Shown here: piece by piece, positions 1 through 7,766 of the stretch
How positions within the stretch are numbered: position 1 is the first letter of the stretch
How the letters are laid out: the number at the start of each line of letters is the position of its first letter
Assembly: GCA_023250385.1 (NCBI GenBank)
Contig: JAHFAU010000019.1
Coordinates: 1 to 18,487 of the forward strand
DNA from: Anaerolineales bacterium
GTDB lineage: Bacteria > Chloroflexota > Anaerolineae > Anaerolineales > E44-bin32
DNA length: 18,487 nt
Direction: 5' to 3'
Notes under the pieces: model-generated
The model's input: only the letters and a program-made list of their open reading frames with translations
Database searches by the model: none
What the model was told of the DNA's origin: nothing
Made by a program: the position numbers and the translations under genes

Positions 1-978
1 GTAGACACGGTGCCCTACGAGCAAATGCCCTCCGTGTTCAACCCACCCGCGGGCTACATCTCGACCGCCAACAACGCGGTCGTCGGCCCCGATTACCCAT
101 ACTTTCTATCGATGGATTGGAACCCCGGTTATCGGGCGCGCCGGATTGTGGAACTTATCGAGGCCGACGATTCGATCTCAATGGTAGACATGCAGACGAT
201 CCAGCGCGACAGCACCCCGCTGTACGCCCAAGACATCCTGCATTGGATCCTGGCCGTCCAGCCTGAAGAGCCCCGGCTGCAGGCCGCCCTGGATCTGCTG
301 CGGAGCTGGGACGGGCGGGCCGACCGGGAGAGTGCCGGAGCCGCACTGTTCGAGGCGCTGCGCATCGAGCTGATCAAGGCCACTTTCGAAGATGAGTTGG
401 GAGAGCAACTGCTGTCGCGGCTGCTGTCGCGAACGCGCCCTTATCTGATCGTAGCGCTCGGCAATCTGCTCGGCCAGCCGGAGGCCGCCTGGTTCGACAA
501 TGTGCGGACGGCTCAGGTGGAGGACCAGGAGACGACTATCTTGGCCGCCCTGACCGCGGCCGTGGACAACCTAAGCGAGAAACTTGGCGACGACATGAAT
601 GCCTGGCGCTGGGGTGACCTGCACACTGCGACCTTTGAAAACCAGAGCCTCGGTCAGAGCGGGATTGCTCCGATCGAGTGGATCTTCAACCGCGGTCCGG
701 TCGAGGCCGACGGCACGCGCGACACGGTCAACAATACCGGGTACGACCCAAACCATCCGTTCGCTGTCGAGACAACCCCGTCCTATCGGCAGATCATCGA
801 TGTCGGGGACTTCGCCAACTCGCTCTCCATCCACACCACCGGCCAATCCGGGCATCCCTTCAATCCGCACTACGACGACATGATCGACATGTGGCGCAAC
901 TTGCAATACCACCCGATGCTGTGGACCCGCTCCCAGGTCGAGGGGGCCGCTGAAGCCCATCTGCAACTGACCCCGTAG
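1..978 (+). CDS. Penicillin acylase family protein, C-terminal part (5' end outside window)
   Basis: Partial gene: the frame is open from the first base, so the GTG at 10 is probably internal. About 325 C-terminal residues are present, ending at TAG 976-978. The early stretch with NPPAGYISTANN, VVGPDYPYF and GYRARRI is characteristic of the beta chain of penicillin acylase/amidase Ntn-hydrolases, followed by the usual helical region and a C-terminal segment with GQSGHPFNPHY. The family cleaves amide bonds (beta-lactam side chains, acyl-homoserine lactones) after autoprocessing to alpha and beta chains, usually outside the cytoplasm. The catalytic N-terminal Ser of the beta chain and any signal peptide lie upstream, so activity and substrate cannot be judged. 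The gene converges on the small gene at 988-1191, with 9 bp between them. Confidence 0.85.
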   Translation, partial: VDTVPYEQMPSVFNPPAGYISTANNAVVGPDYPYFLSMDWNPGYRARRIVELIEADDSISMVDMQTIQRDSTPLYAQDILHWILAVQPEEPRLQAALDLLRSWDGRADRESAGAALFEALRIELIKATFEDELGEQLLSRLLSRTRPYLIVALGNLLGQPEAAWFDNVRTAQVEDQETTILAALTAAVDNLSEKLGDDMNAWRWGDLHTATFENQSLGQSGIAPIEWIFNRGPVEADGTRDTVNNTGYDPNHPFAVETTPSYRQIIDVGDFANSLSIHTTGQSGHPFNPHYDDMIDMWRNLQYHPMLWTRSQVEGAAEAHLQLTP

Positions 979-993
979 CGCACCCGGCTACGG
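973..993. terminator. Small hairpin spanning both convergent stop codons
   Basis: A perfect 7-bp inverted repeat (CCGTAGC at 973-979, GCTACGG at 987-993) with a 7-nt loop contains the TAG of the upstream + gene and the TAG of the - gene at 988-990. Its position between convergent genes suggests a compact bidirectional terminator. No T-tract follows on either side, so an intrinsic terminator is not certain. Confidence 0.35.
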
Positions 994-1191
994 CCAGATC
1001 TTATTGGTCACCAGCAAACAGCTCAATCCGAGCAGGAAGACGGTCGCAAAGAGCAGGATCGAGAGCACCAGGCGCTGCCCGGCCGACATTCCGAATATCT
1101 TCCGCTCCGGCGCAGCCGGCGGCCGCTCGAACGGGATGCCGGCCTGTGCAAAGGTCTCCTCGTTTGTTCGTTCCCTCAAATCATCGAACAT
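988..1191 (-). CDS. Small single-pass membrane protein of unknown function
   Basis: I do not recognise a family for this 67-residue protein. The first 40 residues are soluble, charged and proline-rich, and residues 41-61 form one strongly hydrophobic membrane segment followed by a very short tail (NKIWP). No signal-peptidase site is apparent, so an N-in, C-out tail anchor is plausible. On the minus strand an AGGAG ribosome site lies about 10 nt before the ATG, which supports translation. It lies 52 bp downstream of birA on the same strand and is probably read from the same transcript. It could be a chance ORF, but the clean topology and ribosome site argue for a gene. Confidence 0.6.
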   Translation of the reverse strand: MFDDLRERTNEETFAQAGIPFERPPAAPERKIFGMSAGQRLVLSILLFATVFLLGLSCLLVTNKIWP

Positions 1192-1243
1192 CCTTCGGTC
1201 TCTCCTCTCCCCGCAGCCGGATTGGCCGCCATGCGTCCACCGG

Positions 1244-2014
1244 CTATAAGGGCCTCAACTGATAGGCGCCTGCCTCGAAAACCACTTGCTCATCGCCCTC
1301 TACCGCCAACCGGATCCCCGCCTGGCGGGTCAGGCCGAGCACGATCCCGACCCGCTCCCCTTTCCCATTGGAGATGGCGACTCGTTTCCCACGATAGGCG
1401 AGTCGAGATTCCCAATCTGGGTGCGCCTTGCCCTCGATCAGCCGGGCATACCAACGGTCGGTTGCGGCGAGCACGCGAAGCAGGAGCACTTCGCTGGCGA
1501 CCGGTCTGCCCAGTGACTGCTCAACCGAGGTGGCAGGAAAATCAAGTTCCGGCAGTGGGGTCTCCTTCACGTTCAGGCCAATACCCAAGATCACATGGTC
1601 CAGGTGTGAGGCGGTCCAGCTGGCTTCGGCCAGAATCCCACCGACCTTGGCGCCACTGAGCAGCACATCGTTAGGCCACTTTAGCTCGGGCAGCAGGCCA
1701 AGTTCGCCTAACGCGTCGATACTGCCCATCGCTCCGATCAACCCGAGCGCCGCCACTTCGCCGCTCTTCAACCCGGCCGGCCGCAATACCAGGCTGAGTG
1801 CGAGCCCAGACCCTGCCGGGGTGTGCCACTGGCGGCCAGATCGGCCCCGACCGGCGGTCTGCTCGTCCGCAATGACCAGCGTCCCCTCTGGGGCTCCAGC
1901 CCGGGCCAGCTCGCCCGCCCGGTCGTTGGTCGAACCAAGGCTGGGGTAAAAGTGCAGCTCCACTCCCAGCTTCCCCACCGGCAACCCTGCCCTGAGCTCT
2001 TCAAGGCTCAACAT
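1244..2014 (-). CDS. birA: Biotin--[acyl-CoA carboxylase] ligase, monofunctional (no HTH domain)
   Basis: Biotin protein ligase: activates biotin with ATP to biotinyl-AMP and transfers it to the carrier lysine of biotin-dependent carboxylases. Visible motifs are STND (residues 28-31), the GRGRSGRQW biotin-loop (55-63), KWPND (112-116), K123 in GAKVGGIL, and GIGLNV (144-149), ending with a small C-terminal domain. Length from the chosen ATG is 256 residues, typical of group I ligases without the DNA-binding repressor domain. The open frame extends upstream to 2137, but that would run through the divergent promoter region and into the start of the HIT gene; homology begins right at the chosen start (MLSLEELRAG). 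Biologically it fits the carboxylase genes at the other end of the window. Confidence 0.9.
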   Translation of the reverse strand: MLSLEELRAGLPVGKLGVELHFYPSLGSTNDRAGELARAGAPEGTLVIADEQTAGRGRSGRQWHTPAGSGLALSLVLRPAGLKSGEVAALGLIGAMGSIDALGELGLLPELKWPNDVLLSGAKVGGILAEASWTASHLDHVILGIGLNVKETPLPELDFPATSVEQSLGRPVASEVLLLRVLAATDRWYARLIEGKAHPDWESRLAYRGKRVAISNGKGERVGIVLGLTRQAGIRLAVEGDEQVVFEAGAYQLRPL

Positions 2015-2021
2015 ACTGTCG

Positions 2022-2051
2022 ATTCTAGTCTGGCTGCAGGAGGCGTGCCAC
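2022..2051 (-). promoter_or_regulatory. Candidate birA promoter, leaderless arrangement
   Basis: On the minus strand TAGAAT (2027-2022) is followed by 7 nt and then the birA ATG at 2014, so transcription would begin at or next to the start codon. GTGGCA (2051-2046) lies 18 bp upstream as a possible -35 with 4 of 6 consensus bases. No Shine-Dalgarno sequence precedes the start, consistent with a leaderless mRNA. Confidence 0.45.
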
Positions 2052-2056
2052 TCCGA

Positions 2057-2065
2057 TGATACAAT
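2057..2065 (+). promoter_or_regulatory. Candidate extended -10 promoter for the HIT gene
   Basis: TGATACAAT is an extended -10 element (TGn plus TACAAT at 2060-2065). Transcription would begin near 2072, giving a leader of about 37 nt before the ATG at 2109. That leader could fold a small GCCGG/CCGGC hairpin (2082-2098). No good -35 is seen, which extended -10 promoters can tolerate. The element is back to back with the birA promoter. Confidence 0.45.
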
Positions 2066-2108
2066 CCTCGGGCCCGACCGAGCCGGGGACGTTCCGGCCA
2101 TCCATTCG

Positions 2109-2612
2109 ATGGACCGCATCTGGGCGCCGTGGCGCATGGACTATATCGAAAAGCAGGGTGAAAGCCCCGGATGCCTGTTCTGTGATCGGCTGGCGCAAGA
2201 GGATGGGGTTGGAAACCTGATCTTGCACCGCGCAGGTCAGGCCTTCGTCATCCTGAATCGGTATCCCTACACCAGCGGACACATGATGGTCGTCCCTTTT
2301 GCCCATCGCCCGTCGATCGAGGATCTGAATGAGGAGTCCCTGCGCGAGGTGATGCAGCTCTCCTCGATGGCGGTGTCCATTTTGCGAAAGGCCTATGGCG
2401 CCCAAGCCTTCAATCTGGGGGTCAACATTGGCGAGCCGGCGGGTGCCGGGGTGGCCGACCATGTCCACATGCATGTTGTGCCCCGCTGGTCGGGGGACAC
2501 AAATTTCATGGTGACCACCGCCGAGACCCGGGTCATCCCGGAGGCGCTGGTCGATTCCTATATGCGGTTGCGGGCCCTCTGGAGTGCAGCCTCCCCAAAG
2601 CCGCGGATGTAA
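2109..2612 (+). CDS. HIT family nucleotide hydrolase/transferase
   Basis: A 167-residue histidine-triad protein. The signature is DHVHMHVVP with H118, H120 and H122; H120 is expected to be the nucleophile that takes up the nucleotide. CLFC (C22, C25) near the N-terminus is the usual zinc-binding pair of the Ap4A phosphorylase/FHIT-like branch, and the opening MDRIWAPWRMDYIE is typical of it. Such proteins split dinucleoside polyphosphates or nucleoside phosphoramidates/AMP-linked compounds; the exact substrate cannot be read from sequence. Length is normal for the family. It is divergent from birA, sharing a 94-bp promoter region, and 107 bp upstream of the thiolase gene. No strong ribosome site precedes the ATG. 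Confidence 0.9.
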   Translation: MDRIWAPWRMDYIEKQGESPGCLFCDRLAQEDGVGNLILHRAGQAFVILNRYPYTSGHMMVVPFAHRPSIEDLNEESLREVMQLSSMAVSILRKAYGAQAFNLGVNIGEPAGAGVADHVHMHVVPRWSGDTNFMVTTAETRVIPEALVDSYMRLRALWSAASPKPRM

Positions 2613-2719
2613 GGTCGCTCGATTTCCCGGCCCCCGCCTCACGCCGGAGCCGGTATTCAAGCGAGCAATCTTCCCCCTAGAGTGACTTCCAGGACCTGCC
2701 GAACGAAGTCGAACCGAGC

Positions 2720-3925
2720 ATGAACGACAAGGGCCGCGAGCCGGTTATCCTGAGCGCTGCCCGCACTCCCATCGGAAAATTCCGGGGGATGCTGCGGGAA
2801 GTCCCCGCGACCGAGCTCGGCGCGCTCGTCGTCCGAGAAGCCGTGCGCCGCTCCGGGCTGGCGGATGTTTCCCAGATCGACGAAGTGCTGATGGGCAACG
2901 TGGTGGCAGCCGGCCTGGGCCAAGCCCCCGCCCGGCAGGCGGCCATCGGGGCCGGCTTGCCTCCGACCGTAGGCGCGACGACTTTGAACAAAGTATGCGG
3001 ATCGGGGCTCAAGGCCGGGATGTTTGCCGCGCAGGCCATCAAGGCCGGCGACGCGGATTTGATCGTGGCGGGCGGCATGGAGAGCATGAGCCGGGCACCC
3101 TTCCTGGTGCGCGGCCGAGGGGGTGAGCTGCAGTACGGCCATCAGACCCTCGAAGACTCCCTGCTATTGGACGGCCTGTGGGATCCCTTCCAACAGTGGC
3201 CGATGGGCATGGCGGCGGAATACATCGCCGATGAATACGAAGTGACTCGGGAAGCCATGGACCGCTGGGCATTGGACAGTCACCGCAAGGCCGTGGCGGC
3301 TCAGGATGCAGGCAAGTTCGAGGCCGAGATCGTTCCGGTCGAAGTGCCAGGTGATGTTGGTCAGGTGCGGATGGAATCTCTCGACGAGACGCTGCGCCGC
3401 GACTCCTCCTTAGAGAAACTCGCCGCGTTGAAGCCGGTCTTCCGCACCGACGGTCGGGTGACTGCTGGAAATGCGCCTGGACTCAACGACGGGGCGGCGG
3501 CGATTGTGTATTCCAGTCGAGAGCAGGCTGCTGCCCTCGGGTTGCGGCCGATTGCGCGGGTCGTCGGTTACGGGCAAGCCGCAGTGGCTCCGAAGGAGAT
3601 GTTTATCGCTCCGGCTCGCGTCATCCCATCGTTGCTGGCCAAGGTGGGATGGACCCCTGAGCAGATCGACCTGATCGAGCTGAACGAAGCCTTCGCGGCC
3701 CAGGTCTTGGCGGACGGATACGCGCTTTCCGATGACGGATGGGACTGGGACAAGATCAATGTGCACGGCGGCGCCATCGCCCTCGGTCATCCGCTGGGAG
3801 CCTCCGGAGCGCGAATCCTGACCACCCTGATTTACGCCCTGCGAGATCGAGGGCTGTCGAAGGGGATCGCCTCGCTCTGTTTGGGTGGCGGAGAAGCGGT
3901 CGCCATGGCGATCGAGCTGGAGTAA
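2720..3925 (+). CDS. Acetyl-CoA C-acetyltransferase (thiolase)
   Basis: Thiolase of 401 residues, the normal size. It reversibly condenses two acetyl-CoA into acetoacetyl-CoA, or cleaves 3-ketoacyl-CoA in beta-oxidation. The N-terminal VILSAARTPIGKF, the nucleophile C93 in NKVCGSGLKA, ELNEAFA, H357 in GGAIALGHPLGASGAR, and the acid/base C387 in CLGGGEA are all in place, so the enzyme should be active. The sequence looks closest to short-chain biosynthetic-type thiolases (AtoB/ThlA/PhaA), but biosynthetic or degradative direction cannot be decided. It is followed after only 3 bp by a 3-hydroxyacyl-CoA dehydrogenase gene that uses its product, so the two are almost certainly cotranscribed. The ATG is chosen because homology starts within a few residues of it. 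Confidence 0.93.
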   Translation: MNDKGREPVILSAARTPIGKFRGMLREVPATELGALVVREAVRRSGLADVSQIDEVLMGNVVAAGLGQAPARQAAIGAGLPPTVGATTLNKVCGSGLKAGMFAAQAIKAGDADLIVAGGMESMSRAPFLVRGRGGELQYGHQTLEDSLLLDGLWDPFQQWPMGMAAEYIADEYEVTREAMDRWALDSHRKAVAAQDAGKFEAEIVPVEVPGDVGQVRMESLDETLRRDSSLEKLAALKPVFRTDGRVTAGNAPGLNDGAAAIVYSSREQAAALGLRPIARVVGYGQAAVAPKEMFIAPARVIPSLLAKVGWTPEQIDLIELNEAFAAQVLADGYALSDDGWDWDKINVHGGAIALGHPLGASGARILTTLIYALRDRGLSKGIASLCLGGGEAVAMAIELE

Positions 3926-3928
3926 GTC

Positions 3929-4780
3929 ATGGAAGTAAAGAAGATTCTGGTTGTCGGTGCCGGCACCATGGGAAACGGGATCGCCCAGACCGCCGCGGTC
4001 TCAGGCTACCAGGTGACCCTGTCCGACGTCGATCCGGCGGCATTGGAGCGCGGCACGGCTGCGATTGAAAAATCTGCGAGCAGGCTGGCGAGCAAAGGCG
4101 TCCTCACTGACGAGCAGCTGCAGGCCGCACTGAGCATCGCCACTTCGACCGACCTCACGCCCGCCGCCGGCATTGACCTGGTGATCGAAGCCGCGACCGA
4201 GAATCCGGAAATCAAGTTCCGCATTTTCGAGGAACTCGACCAGCGCGCCCCGCCTGCCGCGGTTCTGGCCTCCAACACCTCCTCCATCTCGATCACCCGC
4301 ATCGGGGCCGCCACGGCCCGGCCGGACCAGGTGATCGGAATGCACTTCTTCAACCCGGTGCCGCTCATGAGGCTGCTGGAGATCATCCGCGGGCTGAAGA
4401 CCTCGGAGGCGACCCTTGCCCTGGCACTCGAGGTCGGTCGCCGAATGGGAAAGGAACCGGTTCAGGCCAAAGACTCGCCCGGCTTCATCGCCAACCGGAT
4501 CCTGTGTCCCATGATCAATGAAGCCATCTTCGCCCTGCAGGAGAATCTCGGTAGCGCCGAAGACATCGACACCGTGATGAAGCTTGGGATGAGCCATCCC
4601 ATTGGGCCGCTGGCGCTGGCCGACCTGATCGGCCTGGACGTGTTGCTGTCCATCATGCAGGTCCTGCATCGGGATCTCGGCGATGACAAGTACCGACCGG
4701 CGCCGTTGCTGCGACAGATGGTCGACGCCGGGCGCCTGGGACGCAAGAGCGGCGCGGGCTTCTTCCAGTACCCGAGCTAG
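3929..4780 (+). CDS. 3-hydroxybutyryl-CoA / 3-hydroxyacyl-CoA dehydrogenase
   Basis: A 283-residue NAD(P)-dependent dehydrogenase that interconverts acetoacetyl-CoA and (S)-3-hydroxybutyryl-CoA. The Rossmann loop is VVGAGTMGNGIAQ (8-20). The catalytic set known from clostridial Hbd appears in register: S118 in SNTSSISIT, H139 in GMHFFNPVPLM, the partner E151, and N189 in DSPGFIANR. The C-terminal domain carries MSHPIGPLALADLIGLD. Length matches stand-alone Hbd/PaaH proteins rather than the fused FadB type. It starts 3 bp after the thiolase stop and so forms a two-gene unit with it. No enoyl-CoA hydratase gene is present in the window, so the next step of the pathway must be encoded elsewhere. 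Confidence 0.93.
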   Translation: MEVKKILVVGAGTMGNGIAQTAAVSGYQVTLSDVDPAALERGTAAIEKSASRLASKGVLTDEQLQAALSIATSTDLTPAAGIDLVIEAATENPEIKFRIFEELDQRAPPAAVLASNTSSISITRIGAATARPDQVIGMHFFNPVPLMRLLEIIRGLKTSEATLALALEVGRRMGKEPVQAKDSPGFIANRILCPMINEAIFALQENLGSAEDIDTVMKLGMSHPIGPLALADLIGLDVLLSIMQVLHRDLGDDKYRPAPLLRQMVDAGRLGRKSGAGFFQYPS

Positions 4781-4981
4781 AGCTCCCTGATTGACTTACC
4801 TGCCCCGCGCCGGAGCCCATCCAGATGTTGGCTGAGCTCACGGATTGGCAGAGCCGCCTCGGCGTCTCCCCGCTTGCGGATGAGCCGGCCCCGGGGGCCT
4901 CGCCGCGTGCAAACGAGCCCATCTCTGCGCATTCTCAGGCTTGCGCCGCCGGCTGAATCAGGCTATTCCTCGGCGTTGAAC

Positions 4982-6322
4982 ATGGGCGGCACTCGACGAT
5001 CGCTGGCGCTCGCCGGACTGGCCATTCTCCTGGCCGCCTGCAACTTCCCAGGGACGGCGACCGCCCCGACCGCGGAATTGCTTGCCGCCACGGCCGGGGC
5101 GCTGGCGGGGGCGAGCGCGACTCCCTCGGAGACCCCCAGCCCGGTTCCCCCCACGCCCTCGCCCTCCCCAACCGCGACCCCTCCTCCGCCACTCTTGCAC
5201 ATAAGCTACGTCGATGATGGAGACCTGTGGGCCCTCGAACCGGGCGCGGCTCCAGTTCGGCTGACCAGTTCCGGCAACCTCGGCGAGGTCCGGCTGGCGA
5301 GCGATGGGGAACTGATCGTCTACGTGGTGGTGGATGCGAACTTCGAAATCGTAGAAATGCGCCGGATTGGGTTTGATGGAACCGACGACCGGCTGCTGGT
5401 CGGGGCCGACACGCTGGGCACTCTATACCCGTTGGAGGGTTTCCTACGCTACACCCTGGCAAATTTCAGCCTTGCGCCGGGGACCCATCGGGTGCTCTTC
5501 AACACCCGCGGCATCTTCGATGGGCCGGGGCTAGCCAAGAGCGATGACTTGTTGTCGATCGACGCGGACAGCGGAGCACTCACTCCGCTGCTGCCGCCGG
5601 GACAGGGGGGTGATTTCACACTCTCGCCGGACGGAACGCAGCTGGCGATCGTCAGGGCGACCAGCGTAAGTTTCGCCCGGGCAGACGGCAGCGACCTGCG
5701 AACCGACGTGCTCATGTTCAGCCTGGTGCAGACTTTCAGTGAGTACTTCTTCTATCCGCGGCCGCGCTGGTCGCCGGGGGAGGACTCGGTGTTGATGGCG
5801 ATTCCGGGCGAAAACCCGTTTGCCGAGTCTCCGGCCGGAACGATCTGGCTAGTGCCGGCAGCTGGCGCGTCTCCGAGCATACTGGCATCGATTTCGGGCG
5901 ACCTCTTTCGACCACAAGGCGAGGCCCCGCTGATCTCACCAGACGGATCCACGGTCGCCTATCTGCGTGCGGGAGTGGTAAGTGGCGAGCAGGACCTGCT
6001 GCTCTATCGGCCGGCGACTGGCGAATCCTTCAGCTACGCGACCGGTTCCCTCCAATGGAAGGGCTGGGCTCCCGATTCACGTCACTTCGCCTACACCGAG
6101 GGGACTGGCTTGAACTACTTCATCGGGGAAGTCGGTTTGGCGGCCCGGCCGCTGGGGTCGGCCTCGGGTCTGCGCTGGATCGATGGCCAGCAATACCTGT
6201 ACTTGGCGGGAGCCCCCGGGGCATGGACCCTCACTCTTGGAGATCTTTCCGCGGATCCGCTGCCCCTAGTCGAATTAGTCGGCTCGGAAGGGCCGTTCAT
6301 CGCATACGATTTCGCCCGGTGA
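4982..6322 (+). CDS. Lipoprotein with Pro/Ser/Thr linker and TolB-like beta-propeller
   Basis: A 446-residue predicted lipoprotein. From the ATG at 4982 there is an RR-containing n-region, a hydrophobic core and a lipobox ending in LAAC with C20 as the lipidation site. An Ala/Thr stretch and a flexible Thr/Ser/Pro linker (about 45-70) follow, then a repeat domain with PD40/TolB-like motifs such as LSPDGTQLAIV (about 213), RWSPGEDSVLM (about 261), ISPDGSTVAYLR (about 317) and WAPDSRHFAYTE (about 361). This suggests a surface-tethered beta-propeller for protein or ligand binding; no catalytic residues are recognisable and its role is unknown. The frame is open back to 4874, but a start there would bury the signal peptide. 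It ends 4 bp before the convergent gatB stop. Confidence 0.8.
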   Translation: MGGTRRSLALAGLAILLAACNFPGTATAPTAELLAATAGALAGASATPSETPSPVPPTPSPSPTATPPPPLLHISYVDDGDLWALEPGAAPVRLTSSGNLGEVRLASDGELIVYVVVDANFEIVEMRRIGFDGTDDRLLVGADTLGTLYPLEGFLRYTLANFSLAPGTHRVLFNTRGIFDGPGLAKSDDLLSIDADSGALTPLLPPGQGGDFTLSPDGTQLAIVRATSVSFARADGSDLRTDVLMFSLVQTFSEYFFYPRPRWSPGEDSVLMAIPGENPFAESPAGTIWLVPAAGASPSILASISGDLFRPQGEAPLISPDGSTVAYLRAGVVSGEQDLLLYRPATGESFSYATGSLQWKGWAPDSRHFAYTEGTGLNYFIGEVGLAARPLGSASGLRWIDGQQYLYLAGAPGAWTLTLGDLSADPLPLVELVGSEGPFIAYDFAR

Positions 6323-6326
6323 ACAA

Positions 6327-7766
6327 CTAACGCTCCAGCAGTTCTTGGAGCAACTCTCGCGCCTTCTTGGCGTCCGCCCGCCCGCCCGTCTCGCGCATCA
6401 GCTGACCGACGAACCAACCGAGAATCGTCTTTTTCCCCGCCCGGTAGCTCTCGACCTGGTCCGGGTTCGCTTGCAGTATCTTGCCGGCAGCCTCGCGCAG
6501 CACGTCCGAATCGGTGACCTGGATCAAGCCTTGCTCCTCGACCAGCTGCCGGGGCGAGCGCTCAGCATTCCTCGCCTGTTCCAGCAATTCCTTGCCGACC
6601 CCGGCGGTAATCATCCCGGAGTCAACCAGCTGAATGATTTCGGCCAGGTGGGCCGGCTGCAGACCCAGCTCCCCGGCCGTGGCCCCTGCCTGGCGGATCA
6701 GCCGCAGGACGTCATTCATCACCCAGTTGGATACCCGCTTCGGATCACCAGCGTAGGCCTTGACCGAGGTTTCGAAAAAATCCGCGAGGCTCCGCTCTTC
6801 GGTGAGGATCTCGGCGTCGTATTCCGGCAAGCCGTAGGCCTGAACCAACCGGGCTCGGCGGGCCAAAGGTAGCTCCGGCAGCGCTTGTTGCAGTGCCCGC
6901 TTCTCGGTCTCTTCGACTCGGATCGGAAGCAGGTCCGGCTCGCGGAAATAACGGTAGTCGGCCTCGGTTTCCTTCGAACGCATTCGGCTGAGCACCCCCC
7001 GCTCGTCGTCCCAGTCCAGGGTCCAAGACTCGATCGTTCGGCCCGCCTCGACCTCCCGGATCTGCCGCTCGATTTCGGCCTGGACGGCCTGCCGGACATT
7101 GGTGATCGAGTTGACGTTTTTGATTTCGGTTTTCGGATTCAGCTGCTGACTTCCGGGTTCACGGATCGAAACGTTGGCGTCGCAGCGCAGCTGCCCCCGT
7201 TCCATATCCGCATCGGAAATGTCCAGCCAGCGCAGCAGCTGACGCAGCCGGATCAGGAACTGGGCCACCTCGTCAGCGGAGCGCAGGTCCGGCTCGGTCA
7301 CCATCTCCACCAGCGGAACGCCGCAGCGATTGAAGTCGATCAGCCGGCGCCCTGCCTGGTAGATCGTGCGGCCGGCGTCTTCCTCGAGATGCAGCCTGCT
7401 GATCCCGACCGTGGCCAGCGCGCGCCCCGGCAGCGGCAGCTCGAAACGCCCAGCCCTTGCCAACGGCTCGTCATATTGACTGATCTGATATCCCTTGGGA
7501 AGGTCCGGGTAGAAGTAGTTCTTCCGGGCGAAGTAGGATTCCCCCTGGATCGATTCGGCGTGGAGGGCGGAAGCCAGCTGCACCGCTTTGGCAACTACCT
7601 CCTGGTTCAAGACCGGCAGCACTCCGGGCAGTCCGGTGCACACCGGGCAGATGTTCACATTGGGCGGATCATTCCAGGAGTCTGCCTTGCACCCGCAGAA
7701 AATCTTGGAACGGGTCTTCACCTGGATGTGGGTTTCGAGCCCGATGACTGACTCGTACTCAGGCAC
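6327..7766 (-). CDS. gatB: Aspartyl/glutamyl-tRNA(Asn/Gln) amidotransferase subunit B
   Basis: Subunit B of GatCAB, which phosphorylates and amidates Glu-tRNA(Gln) and/or Asp-tRNA(Asn). The protein is 479 residues, the normal length. It opens with YESVIGLETHIQVKTRSKIFC, followed by a four-cysteine zinc knuckle (C24, C26, C40, C43) and the family block SYFARKNYFYPDLPKGYQISQ. The C-terminal YqeY-like tail domain extends to the end (ILGWFVGQLMRETGGRADAKKARELL). The start is GTG at 7766; it overlaps the gatA stop by 8 bp, consistent with translational coupling. It is last in the gatC-gatA-gatB operon and converges on the lipoprotein gene. Confidence 0.95.
   Translation of the reverse strand: MPEYESVIGLETHIQVKTRSKIFCGCKADSWNDPPNVNICPVCTGLPGVLPVLNQEVVAKAVQLASALHAESIQGESYFARKNYFYPDLPKGYQISQYDEPLARAGRFELPLPGRALATVGISRLHLEEDAGRTIYQAGRRLIDFNRCGVPLVEMVTEPDLRSADEVAQFLIRLRQLLRWLDISDADMERGQLRCDANVSIREPGSQQLNPKTEIKNVNSITNVRQAVQAEIERQIREVEAGRTIESWTLDWDDERGVLSRMRSKETEADYRYFREPDLLPIRVEETEKRALQQALPELPLARRARLVQAYGLPEYDAEILTEERSLADFFETSVKAYAGDPKRVSNWVMNDVLRLIRQAGATAGELGLQPAHLAEIIQLVDSGMITAGVGKELLEQARNAERSPRQLVEEQGLIQVTDSDVLREAAGKILQANPDQVESYRAGKKTILGWFVGQLMRETGGRADAKKARELLQELLER

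Noticed and set aside
2025..2660. Long minus-strand open frames opposite the HIT, thiolase, dehydrogenase and carboxylase genes (for example 17517-18467)
   Set aside because: High-GC shadow frames: they lie opposite genes with clear catalytic motifs and have no recognisable protein pattern themselves.
4941..4969. TTGCGC - 17 bp - TATTCC as a promoter for the lipoprotein gene
   Set aside because: The -10 matches the consensus at only three positions; the 4781-4981 spacer shows nothing stronger.
4874..4981. Longer N-terminus for the lipoprotein
   Set aside because: Starting there would place 36 Arg/Pro-rich residues before a clear signal peptide and lipobox.
6332..6351. GCTCCA/TGGAGC hairpin just after the lipoprotein stop, as a terminator
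   Set aside because: It lies inside the gatB 3' coding end, in codons for a repetitive Leu/Glu stretch, has only a 6-bp stem and no T-tract.
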